Shown here piece after piece: positions 55,184 through 64,000 of a stretch of 64,000 bases of DNA (position 1 is its first letter; every line of letters starts with the position of its first letter). The stretch spans positions 248,001-312,000 of the forward strand of contig NZ_JASKLS010000001.1 in assembly GCF_030124375.1 (NCBI RefSeq), in the 5' to 3' direction. This DNA comes from Sinorhizobium sp. 6-70 (lineage in GTDB: Bacteria; Pseudomonadota; Alphaproteobacteria; Rhizobiales; Rhizobiaceae). A program made the translations under genes and the position numbers. Below the pieces are notes generated by a model. That model did not search any database, was not told where the DNA came from, and saw nothing but the letters and a program-made list of their open reading frames with translations.

Positions 55184-56233
55184 TTGAACAATGCCGCGAT
55201 AGACAGAACCGGTGCCGAGCCGCTCGACAGTTCCACGACGCCGATGATCGATCCTTTCGGTCGAACGATCAGCTATCTGCGCGTGTCAGTCACCGACCGC
55301 TGCGACTTCCGCTGCACCTACTGCATGGCGGAGCACATGACCTTCCTGCCGAAGAAGGATCTGCTGACGCTGGAGGAGTTGCACCGGCTCTGTTCCGCCT
55401 TCATCGCCAAGGGCGTGCGCAAGCTCCGGCTTACCGGCGGCGAACCGCTGGTGCGCAAGAACATCATGTTCCTCGTCCGCGAACTCGGCAAGGAGATGCA
55501 GGTCGGCCGCCTCGACGAGCTGACGCTGACGACCAACGGTTCGCAACTGTCGAAATACGCGGCGGAACTTGCCGATTGCGGCGTGCGCCGCATCAACGTT
55601 TCGCTCGATACCCGCGACCATGACAAGTTCCGCCACATCACCCGCTGGGGCGAACTTTCAAAGGTGCTCGAGGGCATCGACGCGGCCCAGGCTGCCGGGC
55701 TCAAGGTGAAGATCAACACGGTCGCGCTCAAGGGCTTCAATGACGCAGAGATTCCCGAGCTGATGCGCTGGGCGCATGGGCGCGGCATGGAACTGACGCT
55801 GATCGAGACGATGCCGATGGGCGAAGTGGACGAGGACCGGACCGACCACTACCTGCCGCTTTCCGAAATGCGCGAGCGTCTGGAAAGCCAGTTCAGGCTC
55901 AAGGATATTCCCTACCGCACCGGTGGCCCTGCCCGCTACGTCGAGGTGGCGGAGACCGGCGGACGCCTCGGACTGATCACCCCGATGACCCACAATTTCT
56001 GCGAAAGCTGCAACCGCGTGCGGCTGACCTGCACCGGTACCCTCTATATGTGCCTCGGGCAAAACGATGCGGCTGATCTCCGCGCGGCACTGCGCTCGAC
56101 GGACGACGACGCTTACCTCTCTCGCGTCATCGACGAGGCGATCTCCCGCAAGCCGAAGGGCCACGACTTCATCATCGATCGCGAACACAACCGCCCGGCC
56201 GTCGCGCGCCACATGAGCGTGACCGGCGGCTGA
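55184..56233 (+). CDS. moaA: GTP 3',8-cyclase MoaA (molybdenum cofactor synthesis)
   Basis: A radical SAM enzyme that, with MoaC, turns GTP into cyclic pyranopterin monophosphate. The N-terminal cluster is bound by CTYCMAEHM preceded by DRCDFRC (Cys-x3-Cys-x2-Cys). The C-terminal cluster Cys lie in [32 protein letters not shown] is the SAM loop. The final conserved double Gly (MSVTGG) ends the protein. The TTG at 55184 is chosen as start: GGGAG sits 7 bp upstream and it gives 349 residues, the usual size. An ATG at 55241 region would truncate the protein. The other Moco genes mobA-mobB lie 4 kb away. Confidence 0.95.
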   Translation: MNNAAIDRTGAEPLDSSTTPMIDPFGRTISYLRVSVTDRCDFRCTYCMAEHMTFLPKKDLLTLEELHRLCSAFIAKGVRKLRLTGGEPLVRKNIMFLVRELGKEMQVGRLDELTLTTNGSQLSKYAAELADCGVRRINVSLDTRDHDKFRHITRWGELSKVLEGIDAAQAAGLKVKINTVALKGFNDAEIPELMRWAHGRGMELTLIETMPMGEVDEDRTDHYLPLSEMRERLESQFRLKDIPYRTGGPARYVEVAETGGRLGLITPMTHNFCESCNRVRLTCTGTLYMCLGQNDAADLRAALRSTDDDAYLSRVIDEAISRKPKGHDFIIDREHNRPAVARHMSVTGG

Positions 56234-56258
56234 CGCTCCGCGAAATCGAGAAAAGCAA

Positions 56259-56290
56259 AGGCCCCGCAGTCGCTACCGACCACGGGGCCT
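56259..56290. terminator. Bidirectional terminator between moaA and the chemoreceptor gene
   Basis: AGGCCCCG (56259-56266) pairs with CGGGGCCT (56283-56290) across a 16-nt loop, with flanking A-rich and CTT sequence, between two convergent genes. Confidence 0.75.
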
Positions 56291-56305
56291 CTTCGTGCCG
56301 ATAGT

Positions 56306-58855
56306 TCAGGCGGCGTAAGTCGAGCCGTACCGAACCTCACCGTAATCGCCCACGCCGCTGGTGCCGGTCTTGAAGCGTTCGATTTTTTCGTTGAGCGCTT
56401 CCACCTGCCGGCGCAGGCCATGGATTTCCGCCGTGTTCTCCTCGACCATGGCGGCGTTCTGCTGCGTGATCAGTTCGACCTCGTGAACGGCGGAATTGAC
56501 CTCGTTGAGGCCGGTATACTGGTCAGCCGCAGAAGCCTCGATGTTGCTGACGAGCTGGTGAATGGTGGCGATATGCTCGTTGATGACCGTCAGCGCTTCG
56601 CCGGTCTCCTGCACCAGTGCCACGCCGCTGCGTACTTGAGCGGAACTTGCCGAAATCAGCCCCTTGATCTCGCGGGCGGCGCCCGCGCAACGCTGCGCCA
56701 GCTCGCGCACCTCCTGGGCGACGACCGCGAAGCCACGGCCCGCCTCGCCGGCGCGGGCCGCCTCGACGCCTGCGTTCAGTGCCAGGAGATTGGTCTGGAA
56801 GGCGATCTCGTCGATCACGCCGATGATCGTGCTGATCTTTTCGGACGAGCGATTGATTTCAGCCATGGCATCGATCGCCTTGGCGACCACGTGGCCGGAA
56901 TGCTGCGCATAGTTGTTCGTCTCATCGACCGACACCGTCGTCCGGCGGGCGCTTTCGGCGGTCGAGCCCACGAGTTCGGTGAGTTGACGCAGCGCGCGAG
57001 AACTCTCTTCAAGCGCTGCTGCCTGCTGCTCGGTGCGGCGGGCAAGATCGTCGGCCGAGGCCGAGAGATTGCCCGTCCCGCCGGAGATCTCTCCCGCGAC
57101 GAGACGCACATCTGTCAGCGTCGCACGCAGCGCCTCGACGGCATTGTTGTAGGTGCGGGCCATGATGACGTAGTCCGCCGGCAGGTCTTCCGCCATGCCT
57201 TCCTCGAGATTGCCGGCGGCAAGCTGGGCAAGAACATCGGAGAGAGCGTTGAGCGCCTGCATCTGCTCGGCTTCGATGCGCGCGCGTTCCCGAGAGCGCC
57301 GCGCCTCCTCTTCGGCAGACAATATGCGCGCTGCCTCCGCCTCGCGTTCCAGCCGCACGTTTTCGAGTGCATTATCGCGGAAGACGGCGACCGAGCGCAC
57401 CATGTCGCCGATTTCGTCGCCGCGGTTGCGGCCTTCGATCGCCACTTCCAGGTCACCATTGGCAAGCCGCGTCATGGTTTCGGTGACGCGTTTCAGCGGG
57501 CCGCGCAGCGTCTCGACCAGCATCAGACCGCCAATAATCGAAAGCAGCGTTCCGGCGACCATAGCAATGATCGAGACGGTGGCGGAGCGTTGGCTGTCCT
57601 GCTTTCCGGCTTCCTGCGCGCTGCTGACGAAGCTTTCGAGCGTGCTGCTCGCGTCGGCTACAAGCGTTGCGGCCTCGCTCTTTGCGGCCTGCCAGCGACC
57701 GCCAACGTCGATCAACGCCGCTGTGCCCTTGTCGATGTTGTCGAGTGAAGGACCAAGCTTCGCCGGCAGATCGCGGAGCGCTGCGTTCTTGCCGCCGAGC
57801 TCGGAAAGCTTTCCGGCGGTCTCGCGTACGGCGTTTATATCCGCGATCACGAGATCGCGGCTCGCTGCATCGAGCGAGCGATGTAACTCGCTGATATGGA
57901 ATCGGGTATTGTCGAGTCCTTTGAAAGTATCGCCCATCAAGGCGATCAGCGTCTTCAGCGTCGAGATTTCCTCATCCATGCCGACGAAGCGCTTGGCTGC
58001 GGTGTCCGAATTCTTGACCGCCTCCTTGGCAAAATCGGCTTCGTATTTGGAGAGCTTGCTGAGGATAGGCACGAGGGCGTTCTTCTTCGCCTCGTTGTCC
58101 TCGGCGCCTGCGAGGATCGCCTGGATCTTCAGCGCCTGTTCCTTGAGTTCGCCGATCGGCTTCTGGACCTTTTCGGACGCAATCTTTTCTGCTTCCCCGA
58201 TCTGCTTCAGCAGATGCGGCAGCAGCTTGTTGCCCTGATCGATCTTGGCGTCGGGATTGACGGCCATGGTTACCGGCAGGCGGAATTTCTTGATGCGTTC
58301 GGCAACACCCTGGTAGGCGGCCGCATCGAAGAGCAGAGCCTTGGCGAACGCTTCCTTTTCACCCGATTCGCTCCGGATGATATCGATCTGCTTGTAGGCG
58401 CCGTTGCCCTTCTCGGTCATGTCGGCAAGCGCCGCTTCCAGCGACGTCGTTACCGAGTCCTGCTCGACCTTGACCGCCCAGAGCTTGTCGGTCTGGTTAC
58501 GCATCTGGCCACCGAGTGCAACGACCGAGGCGATCTGTGCCTTGTCCGCATCACGCGCCAGCAGCCCTTCGAGGGTTCTGACCCCCTCTTCCTGCTCGCC
58601 GACCTCTTTCGCAAGGACATCGCGCGTTTCCTCGCTCGGGTTATCGGCGAAGGCCTGCAAGGCACTGCGCAAAGCCTGGAAATCCGAAAGATTGTTGATG
58701 GTCTCGCGGGTGACGGTCATATGCCCATTGAGCGTACGAGCGGTGAAAAAGCCGACGAGACCGAGCCCGGCGATCAGGGCCACCAGCGGAACCACGAAAA
58801 GGAGGACTTTTGTGACGATACGCAGGCGCTGTAGAAGGCGGTCGATCAAAGACAT
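56306..58855 (-). CDS. Methyl-accepting chemotaxis protein
   Basis: An 849-residue transmembrane chemoreceptor. TM1 is [24 protein letters not shown] near the N-terminus, a long all-helical periplasmic domain covers about residues 40-450, and TM2 is [29 protein letters not shown] domain ([34 protein letters not shown]) and the signalling hairpin ([41 protein letters not shown] near 700) follow. No C-terminal CheR-binding pentapeptide is seen. The start at 58855 ([11 protein letters not shown]) gives a normal TM1 position, with GGGG upstream; an N-terminal extension to 59011 is unlikely. The ligand is unknown. Confidence 0.94.
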   Translation of the reverse strand: MSLIDRLLQRLRIVTKVLLFVVPLVALIAGLGLVGFFTARTLNGHMTVTRETINNLSDFQALRSALQAFADNPSEETRDVLAKEVGEQEEGVRTLEGLLARDADKAQIASVVALGGQMRNQTDKLWAVKVEQDSVTTSLEAALADMTEKGNGAYKQIDIIRSESGEKEAFAKALLFDAAAYQGVAERIKKFRLPVTMAVNPDAKIDQGNKLLPHLLKQIGEAEKIASEKVQKPIGELKEQALKIQAILAGAEDNEAKKNALVPILSKLSKYEADFAKEAVKNSDTAAKRFVGMDEEISTLKTLIALMGDTFKGLDNTRFHISELHRSLDAASRDLVIADINAVRETAGKLSELGGKNAALRDLPAKLGPSLDNIDKGTAALIDVGGRWQAAKSEAATLVADASSTLESFVSSAQEAGKQDSQRSATVSIIAMVAGTLLSIIGGLMLVETLRGPLKRVTETMTRLANGDLEVAIEGRNRGDEIGDMVRSVAVFRDNALENVRLEREAEAARILSAEEEARRSRERARIEAEQMQALNALSDVLAQLAAGNLEEGMAEDLPADYVIMARTYNNAVEALRATLTDVRLVAGEISGGTGNLSASADDLARRTEQQAAALEESSRALRQLTELVGSTAESARRTTVSVDETNNYAQHSGHVVAKAIDAMAEINRSSEKISTIIGVIDEIAFQTNLLALNAGVEAARAGEAGRGFAVVAQEVRELAQRCAGAAREIKGLISASSAQVRSGVALVQETGEALTVINEHIATIHQLVSNIEASAADQYTGLNEVNSAVHEVELITQQNAAMVEENTAEIHGLRRQVEALNEKIERFKTGTSGVGDYGEVRYGSTYAA

Positions 58856-59261
58856 TGCGGACCCCAGGTTCTTATTATGAGGAACATGCCCGCACGGTGG
58901 CTTCTCTGGTGTTGAAATGCCGGCGGAAGCACCTCCCAGGCTCCGGCGGACACTTCGCGGATCGACGGTGCGAAAGAAGATCTGAAGCCCGTCATCCACC
59001 GATCGCTTCATGCGATTGCACTGCGGAATTATCGGGACGATAGGCAGCGAAACTTAAGATTCCGCGAATAACCCTCCGAGGGCACGATTGGCCTCGGATC
59101 TCGTGTCAGCGCGGCTAGCCCGTCAAATTGCACAAACGGTGCTTGAGTTTGCGTGAAATGGCAGTCAATGCTTGGACAAGGGGCGTACCTCCCTGGGAGG
59201 GATTCGCTCCGCCCGCCAAACACGGCATTTGGCCTCGGCCGAGGGCCACCAGGAAACACGA
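58856..59261. other. Divergent intergenic region between chemoreceptor and EamA genes
   Basis: About 400 bp. I see no sigma-54, flagellar-class or other recognisable motif and no supported short gene. Confidence 0.4.
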
Positions 59262-60170
59262 ATGCACTCATCTGCCAATGTCCGCGGCATCGTTTTCATG
59301 TGCCTTGCCATGGTCAGCTTTGCCTGCAACGACGCGCTCGTAAAATCCGTAACGGGCGTCATGAACACGGGCCAGATCATGTTCGTCCGCGGTCTGCTCA
59401 CCACTCTGATGGTACTGGGGTTCGCTGTCCACTTTCGCGCGTTCCGGCCGATCCGAACGATCCTGCGACCGGCGATCCTCCTGCGGATCGTCATGGAGGC
59501 GCTGGCGTCGATCACCTATATTTCCGCGCTCGGGCAGATACCGCTCGCAAACGCCTCGGCGATCATGCAGGCGCTGCCGCTGGCCGTCACCCTCGGCGCG
59601 GCGCTTTTCCTGCGCGAACCGGTCGGATGGCGTCGCTGGACGGCGATCGCCATCGGCTTCCTCGGCGTGCTGATCGTGCTGAGACCTGGGCCGGAAGGCT
59701 TCACACCGGCAGCCTTGACCGTCGTCGCCTGCGTTTTCTGCACCTCGACGCGCGATCTTTGCACCCGCCGCATCGGCAGCGACGTGCCCTCGCTCTTCAT
59801 TACCGTCACCACCGCCATAGTAACGACGCTGGTCGGCCTCTTGCTGATCGTGCCGTTCGGCGGCTGGCAGCCGATGTCGAGCACCTCGCTGACCCATATT
59901 GCCGGTGCCAGCATCCTGTTGATGCTCGGCTACCAGACGATCGTGCTGGCGATGCGCGATGGCGATATCTCGGTCATTGCGCCGTTCCGCTACACGAGCC
60001 TGCTCTGGTCGATCGGAATCGGCATTTTCTTCTTTGCGGAGACACCGGATCGCTGGATGCTGACGGGGGTCGCCATCATCGTCGGCTCCGGCCTCTACAC
60101 CTTCTATCGCGAGAGCCTGCGCGGGCGGAAGGCCGTCGCCCAACGCTCCCTGGCAGGCCCCCTCGAATAG
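59262..60170 (+). CDS. EamA (DMT superfamily) transporter
   Basis: A 302-residue permease with ten predicted helices in two EamA repeats. Typical segments are GIVFMCLAMVSFACNDALVKSV, ISALGQIPLANASAIMQALPLAVTLGAALFLREPVGWRRW and the second-repeat equivalent MRDGDISVIAPFRYTSLLWSIGIGIFFFAETPDRWML. The ATG at 59262 is preceded by AGGAAA; the upstream frame has no membrane character. It ends 12 bp before mobA on the same strand, so it may be cotranscribed with mobA-mobB, though such exporters are not part of known Moco synthesis. Confidence 0.92.
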   Translation: MHSSANVRGIVFMCLAMVSFACNDALVKSVTGVMNTGQIMFVRGLLTTLMVLGFAVHFRAFRPIRTILRPAILLRIVMEALASITYISALGQIPLANASAIMQALPLAVTLGAALFLREPVGWRRWTAIAIGFLGVLIVLRPGPEGFTPAALTVVACVFCTSTRDLCTRRIGSDVPSLFITVTTAIVTTLVGLLLIVPFGGWQPMSSTSLTHIAGASILLMLGYQTIVLAMRDGDISVIAPFRYTSLLWSIGIGIFFFAETPDRWMLTGVAIIVGSGLYTFYRESLRGRKAVAQRSLAGPLE

Positions 60171-60182
60171 AGGAACGCGTCG

Positions 60183-60842
60183 ATGGTCACGAATGCGCCA
60201 GACACACCGCAACGCCCGCCCGCCGTCATTCTCGCCGGCGGACGATCCTCGCGCATGGGGCGCGCGAAGGCAGGCCTCGTGCTCGGTGGCCGGACCATGC
60301 TCGACCATATCGCCGAACGGCTCACGCCGCAGGTGGGCAGCATCGCGCTCAACCTCAATGCCGATCCTGGTATCGGGCTGCCGCCGGGCCTTCCGGTGCT
60401 GACCGACACGGTGCCCGGTTACTTCGGCCCCCTCGCCGGTGTGCTCACCGCCATGCGCCACGCTGCAGCGGTTGCTCCGCATGCGGCCCATGTTCTGACC
60501 GTGGCGACCGACACGCCATTTTTTCCCGATGATCTCGTTGTCCGGCTATCCTCCGTGCCTAATCTGGAAGGGACGATCGCCGTCGCTTGGTCCGGCGGCG
60601 AGATGCATCCGCTCTTCGCGCTCTGGCCAGTCACGATCGCCGATGATCTCGAAGCCTGGATCCGCACCGACACCAAGTTGCGCGTACGCGCTTTCATTGC
60701 GCGCCACCCATCGGTAGCGGTAGACTTCCCGATGATCGCGACGAAGGCAGGTCCGCTCGACCCCTTCTTCAATATCAACACGCCGGACGAGCTTCGAGAG
60801 GCCGAAGCATGGCTGCAACGCCTCAAGGATCCCAAAGCATGA
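60183..60842 (+). CDS. mobA: Molybdenum cofactor guanylyltransferase
   Basis: A 219-residue nucleotidyltransferase that adds GMP to Mo-molybdopterin to give MGD, needed by DMSO-reductase-type enzymes such as nitrate reductase. The GTP-binding loop is VILAGGRSSRMGRAKAGLVLGGRTML. The TDTVPGYFGPLAGVLTAM and VATDTPFFPDDLV segments carry the conserved GPLAG and metal-binding Asp. Its stop codon overlaps the mobB start (ATGA). Confidence 0.96.
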   Translation: MVTNAPDTPQRPPAVILAGGRSSRMGRAKAGLVLGGRTMLDHIAERLTPQVGSIALNLNADPGIGLPPGLPVLTDTVPGYFGPLAGVLTAMRHAAAVAPHAAHVLTVATDTPFFPDDLVVRLSSVPNLEGTIAVAWSGGEMHPLFALWPVTIADDLEAWIRTDTKLRVRAFIARHPSVAVDFPMIATKAGPLDPFFNINTPDELREAEAWLQRLKDPKA

Positions 60843-61351
60843 CCCAACCCAGGATATTCGGTATTGCCGGCTGGAAAAACTCGGGCAAGACCGGCCTTAT
60901 GGTCCGTCTCGTCAGTGAAATGACACGGCGCGGCTATGTCTTGTCGACGATCAAGCACGCTCACCACGACTTCGACATCGACAAGGTCGGCGCCGACAGC
61001 TACCGGCACCGGGAGGCGGGTGCGCATGAGGTCACGATCGTCTCCTCGACGCGCTTCGCAATCATGCATGAACTGCGCGGTGCGCCGGAACCGTCCTTCG
61101 AGGAGATCCTGGCGCGGCTCGCTCCCTGCGATCTCGTGCTGATCGAAGGTTACAAGCGCGAGCCGATCCCGAAGATCGAAGCGCGACGGATGGCCTCGGC
61201 CAACCGTGAGCCTCTGGCGCCGAGCGACCCGCATATCGTTGCCGTTGCTGCGGATCACCCGGTGACCGACGCGGGCCTTGCGGTCTTCGATCTCGACGAC
61301 ACGGCTGCAATCGCCGATTTCGTCGAAAAGGTTACGGGATTGCGGAACTGA
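60839..61351 (+). CDS. mobB: Molybdopterin-guanine dinucleotide biosynthesis protein MobB
   Basis: A 170-residue GTP-binding partner of MobA. The P-loop is GIAGWKNSGKTGLMVRLV; LSTIKHAHHDFDIDKVGADSYRHREAGA and LVLIEGYKREPIPKIEARR are the other family blocks. The start at 60839 is fixed by the 4-bp overlap with mobA, indicating translational coupling. It stimulates MobA but is dispensable in E. coli. Followed by a RIME-like element. Confidence 0.96.
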   Translation: MTQPRIFGIAGWKNSGKTGLMVRLVSEMTRRGYVLSTIKHAHHDFDIDKVGADSYRHREAGAHEVTIVSSTRFAIMHELRGAPEPSFEEILARLAPCDLVLIEGYKREPIPKIEARRMASANREPLAPSDPHIVAVAADHPVTDAGLAVFDLDDTAAIADFVEKVTGLRN

Positions 61352-61374
61352 GCCTCTCGCTTACCGGTCGACTG

Positions 61375-61487
61375 CTACTGCATGTCTTTTGTCCTTTAAT
61401 CGTAGCCGATTAAAGGACAAAAGACATGCAGCAATTCAAAGTGCTACAGCGTCCTTTGCGCGTCTGAAAACACGCGCGGCGCTGTAG
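61375..61487 (+). repeat. RIME-like element, best-preserved copy
   Basis: The first palindrome is extended here: TGCATGTCTTTTGTCCTTTAATCG/CGATTAAAGGACAAAAGACATGCA is almost perfect, with TAGC at the centre. It is followed by GCAATTCAAAGTGCTACAGCG and the second palindrome near GCGCGTCTGAAAACACGCGC. Confidence 0.9.
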
Positions 61488-61504
61488 GTCTGCGCTTCCA
61501 GGGA

Positions 61505-61534
61505 CAAAAAAGCGGGGCCGGTCTCCCGGCCCCG
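61505..61534 (-). terminator. Terminator of the OmpA-family gene
   Basis: A CGGGGCCGG/CCGGCCCCG stem with a short loop, followed on the minus strand by six U residues. It lies about 50 bp after the OmpA-family stop. Confidence 0.9.
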
Positions 61535-61586
61535 TCTTTATCAAACAGCGGGAGCGCAGCAGCGAAACCCGCTGCGCCCGCGATCA

Positions 61587-63791
61587 TCAGCGCTGCGCGA
61601 CCGGCCGCACGAGCGGTGTCACGCGGCGAATGGTCACGCGCCGGTTCTCCTCCTCCGCATCCGGCGTGCGCACCTTGAGGAAGCGCTCGCCGTAGCCCTG
61701 CGTCACGAGGTTTTCGGCCGGGACGCCATAGACTTCGGTCAGGAGCACTGCGACCGATTCCGCACGCTGGTCTGAAAGAACCAGGTTGTCGCGATCGGAG
61801 CCGACGGCGTCCGTGTGGCCCTCGATGAAGAAGGTTTCACCCGGATCCTTCTTGAGGACCTTCGACATCGCGTCCGCGACGCCGCGTAGCGTCTTGGCCT
61901 GCGACATCGACACCTCGGCGCTGCCCGTCTCGAAGTGGATCGTGTCGAGGTCGATACGGCGAACCTTGTCACGCAGGCGGGCGGAGTTGCGCACCTCATC
62001 GATCGTGTAGACGCGCTCGACTTGCTCGACCGGCGGCTCGGACAGGAACTCGTAGTAATCGCGGTCCGGATCGTCAGCGTAGTCGACGATGTAATCCTCC
62101 ACCGGAATGGTGAGGCGCATCGGCGGCAGGTCGTAACCGACGTCTACGATCGCCGGACGGTTATCATCTTCGTCGTACTCGGGCGCGTAGACCATCAGAT
62201 ATTCGTTGCCGTCGCTGTCAATCCGCGAGCGCTGTACAATGTCGCCGTAACGGTTGTAGATCGTAACGATTCGATAACCACCGGGGCGAACGATCGTCTC
62301 GCGAACGCGGTCGCGCGGCAGCTGGTCGTAGAAGGTTTCCTCCGAATCGCGCCGCAACCGTGGCCGGTCGTCGCCTCGGACGAAGATGCGGTCGCCGACA
62401 CCCAGGATCACACGGTCCTCAACTTCTTCGACCACCTGCACTTCGGTGACTTCGTTCGTGTTATTGTTGATCGTCGTGTTATTGACCGTGGTGTTATTGA
62501 TCACCGTGTTGTTGACGATGTTCGTCGTCTGAGGCACGGCGAAGGCCGGCGCTTCCTCGATGCGCTGTCCCTCTTCCGTCAGATTGGCCTCGATCCTCTT
62601 CGGAAGTTGTTCCCGGACCTCGGTCGATATTTCCGCCTGGGAGGAGGCATCGTCGGTCGGAGGTGCTACGCTTTCTGACTTGGCACGCAATTCCTCGCGC
62701 TGCTTGCGCCGCGCCTCGCGTGCACGGTTACCGCCGACATTGTCGGCATCCTTGTCGCTGTCGAGAATGGCTGCACCGTTTTCGACCGGAAGCACGACCG
62801 TGTCGTCTGTTGCGGCCGGGTCCTTGGCGATCTTGACCTTCTCTTCTTCCGTACGCTTATCGACCACTTCAGGCGCGGGTCGGGCCTGTGGCTGTTCGCC
62901 CGTGCCCTGCTCTGCCGTTGCCGGTGCTTCGGCGCCGGGAACAGGCTGCCTGCCCTCACCGGCCTGGTCGGCTGGCTGTTCGGTCTGGCGCTGCTCTTCA
63001 GCCTGTTGCTGGCGCTTCTTGCGCGGAACCTGCTGCTCCTCGGCTTGCTGCGGAGTGCCCTCCTCGGTGGCGGGCTGCTGTTCCTCAGCTTGCTGCTGAC
63101 GCTTCTTGCGCGGGGTCTGCTGCTCCTCGGCCCGCTGCGGCGTGCCCTCCTCAGTGGCGGGCTGCTGTTCTTCAGCTTGCTGCTGGCGCTTCTTCCGCGC
63201 CGGAGCCTGTTGCTCTTCGGCTTGCTTCGGCGTGCCCTCTTCAGCGGCGGGCTGCTGTTCCTCAGCCTGTTGCTGGCGCTTCTTGCGCTTCGGAGCCGGC
63301 TGCTCCTCGGCTTGCTGCGGAGCGGACTCCTCAGTGGCGGGCTGCTGTTCTTCAACCTGCTGCTGACGCTTCTTGCGCCTCGGGGCCTGCTGCTCTTCGG
63401 CCTGCTGCGGAGCGGCCTCCTCGGCGGCCGGTTGCTGTTCCTCAGCCTGCTGCTGGCGCTTCTTGCGCCTCGGAGCTTGCGGCTCCTCGGCCTGCTGCGG
63501 AGCGCTTTCTTCGGCGGCCGGTTGTTGCTCTTCTACCTGCTGCTGGCGCTTCTTGCGCCTCGGGGTCTGCTGCTCTTCGGCGGCGGGCTGCTGTTCTTCA
63601 GCCTGTCCCTGTTCGGCTTGCTTCCTGCGCTTCTTGAGCAGCAGCAGATCTTCGGGCGACGGCTGGTCCGCACCTTCCTGAGCAACTTCGAACGGCGCCA
63701 TCAGGCTCTCGGCAAGCGCAGGCTGCACGGCAAAGGTCGCCGCGAATACGGGCAAGGCCACCGTTGCGAAAAGTCTGGATCGAATCGACAT
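61587..63791 (-). CDS. OmpA-family protein with Lys/Arg/Gln repeat region
   Basis: A 734-residue envelope protein. A signal peptide (LFATVALPVFAATFAVQPALAE) is followed by seven 29-30-residue repeats (about residues 76-279), a linker, an Asn/Thr-rich stretch (VNNTVINNTTVNNTTINN near 435) and a beta-rich middle. The C-terminal peptidoglycan-binding OmpA domain holds IHFETGSAEVSMSQAKTLRGVADAM and FIEGHTDAVGSDRDNLVLSDQRAESVAVLLTE, with the conserved Asp and Arg. The repeats are strongly charged (KKRQQQ alternating with EEQQ) and presumably lie in the periplasm. OmpA domain placement suggests a tether between outer membrane or surface and the wall. Confidence 0.93.
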   Translation of the reverse strand: MSIRSRLFATVALPVFAATFAVQPALAESLMAPFEVAQEGADQPSPEDLLLLKKRRKQAEQGQAEEQQPAAEEQQTPRRKKRQQQVEEQQPAAEESAPQQAEEPQAPRRKKRQQQAEEQQPAAEEAAPQQAEEQQAPRRKKRQQQVEEQQPATEESAPQQAEEQPAPKRKKRQQQAEEQQPAAEEGTPKQAEEQQAPARKKRQQQAEEQQPATEEGTPQRAEEQQTPRKKRQQQAEEQQPATEEGTPQQAEEQQVPRKKRQQQAEEQRQTEQPADQAGEGRQPVPGAEAPATAEQGTGEQPQARPAPEVVDKRTEEEKVKIAKDPAATDDTVVLPVENGAAILDSDKDADNVGGNRAREARRKQREELRAKSESVAPPTDDASSQAEISTEVREQLPKRIEANLTEEGQRIEEAPAFAVPQTTNIVNNTVINNTTVNNTTINNNTNEVTEVQVVEEVEDRVILGVGDRIFVRGDDRPRLRRDSEETFYDQLPRDRVRETIVRPGGYRIVTIYNRYGDIVQRSRIDSDGNEYLMVYAPEYDEDDNRPAIVDVGYDLPPMRLTIPVEDYIVDYADDPDRDYYEFLSEPPVEQVERVYTIDEVRNSARLRDKVRRIDLDTIHFETGSAEVSMSQAKTLRGVADAMSKVLKKDPGETFFIEGHTDAVGSDRDNLVLSDQRAESVAVLLTEVYGVPAENLVTQGYGERFLKVRTPDAEEENRRVTIRRVTPLVRPVAQR
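62955..63566 (-). repeat. 90-bp coding tandem repeats in the OmpA-family gene
   Basis: Seven units, mostly 90 bp (30 codons), one of 87 bp, each with the pattern xPRRKKRQQQ-AEEQQPA-EE-xxPQQAEEQQ. The first five are the most regular and the last is truncated. The periodicity is in-frame, so copy number could change by slippage without breaking the gene. Confidence 0.92.
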
Positions 63792-64000
63792 TGTCTTCCT
63801 TCCTCTTATTGGGAGGCTCGGCTCGCTGCGCGTCCTGATCCGATTGAACGGTCACGCCTGCAAGCCTGCTCCCACAGGGCCATGATCCGCGGTTTCCGAC
63901 TTTTTTGTGGTCAGTCGCGTTTGTAATCGCAACGCTGCAGCCGTGGATCGGTTCCGCTTCAAGGGCTATCGGACGCGACATTAACCTCGCCTGAACAAGC

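Noticed and set aside
62955-63566. Regular repeats as a possible CRISPR array
   Set aside because: The repeats are contiguous, in-frame and coding, with no unique spacers and no cas genes.

Overview
The window is a stretch of chromosome from an alphaproteobacterium of the Sinorhizobium/Ensifer group. The evidence is a sinR-sinI quorum-sensing pair directly downstream of a malic enzyme of the Dme type, bluB behind a cobalamin riboswitch, and eight copies or fragments of a rhizobial intergenic mosaic repeat (RIME-like). The DNA is GC-rich and G/C-ending codons dominate in the genes. It looks like core chromosome: I find no rRNA, tRNA, CRISPR array, insertion sequence, phage module or recognisable defence system.

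Layout. 1-2963: 3' part of a giant coiled-coil protein with 87-bp tandem repeats. 3382-10966: a VOC-family protein, the cytochrome bc1 operon petABC and two paralogous ABC exporters. 11436-15453: trmL, then a SoxR module (soxR divergent from a flavin reductase + MFS operon, with an intact SoxR-type promoter) and a second MFS gene. 15608-17447: a small hypothetical gene, hemF and a BON-domain gene. 17511-21857: an Mla-type lipid transport operon (STAS-MlaE, MlaF, MlaD, lipoprotein) carrying two palindromic repeats inside it. 22052-25224: an enolase-superfamily racemase/epimerase overlapping an MFS gene tail to tail, and an LpxH-like phosphoesterase.

25401-29416 is dme-sinR-sinI. A lux-box-like 20-bp palindrome lies upstream of sinI and a large inverted repeat just upstream of sinR. 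29603-36672: a DUF2865 protein, bluB with its riboswitch, an SDR and a PhyH-type dioxygenase, a PD40 beta-propeller and nadE. 36921-41393: an LTA-synthase-like phosphoglycerol transferase with a PhoB-box-like triple repeat touching its start, a DUF1003 protein, an unrecognised double winged-helix protein and a GFA protein. 41630-50956: central metabolism (class II DAHP synthase, gor, rpiA, gph, fumC) plus a DUF2059 protein and an L,D-transpeptidase. 51201-61351: a diguanylate cyclase, a PNPOx-type flavoprotein, an alpha/beta hydrolase divergent from a MarR regulator around a perfect operator-like palindrome, a DUF971 protein, moaA, a chemoreceptor, an EamA transporter and mobA-mobB. 61587-63791 is an OmpA-family protein with a Lys/Arg/Gln repeat array.

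How the parts fit together. Energy metabolism (bc1, dme, fumC, hemF), redox defence (SoxR module, gor), envelope maintenance (Mla, L,D-transpeptidase, LTA-synthase-like, OmpA) and cofactors (bluB, moaA/mobAB, nadE) are housekeeping functions. The regulatory interest lies in the DNA between genes. I found no clear undescribed multi-gene system. The best leads are the PhoB-like triple repeat at 36888-36916, the inverted repeats in the sin locus, the palindromic elements inside the lipid-transport operon, and the double winged-helix protein with its own upstream palindrome.
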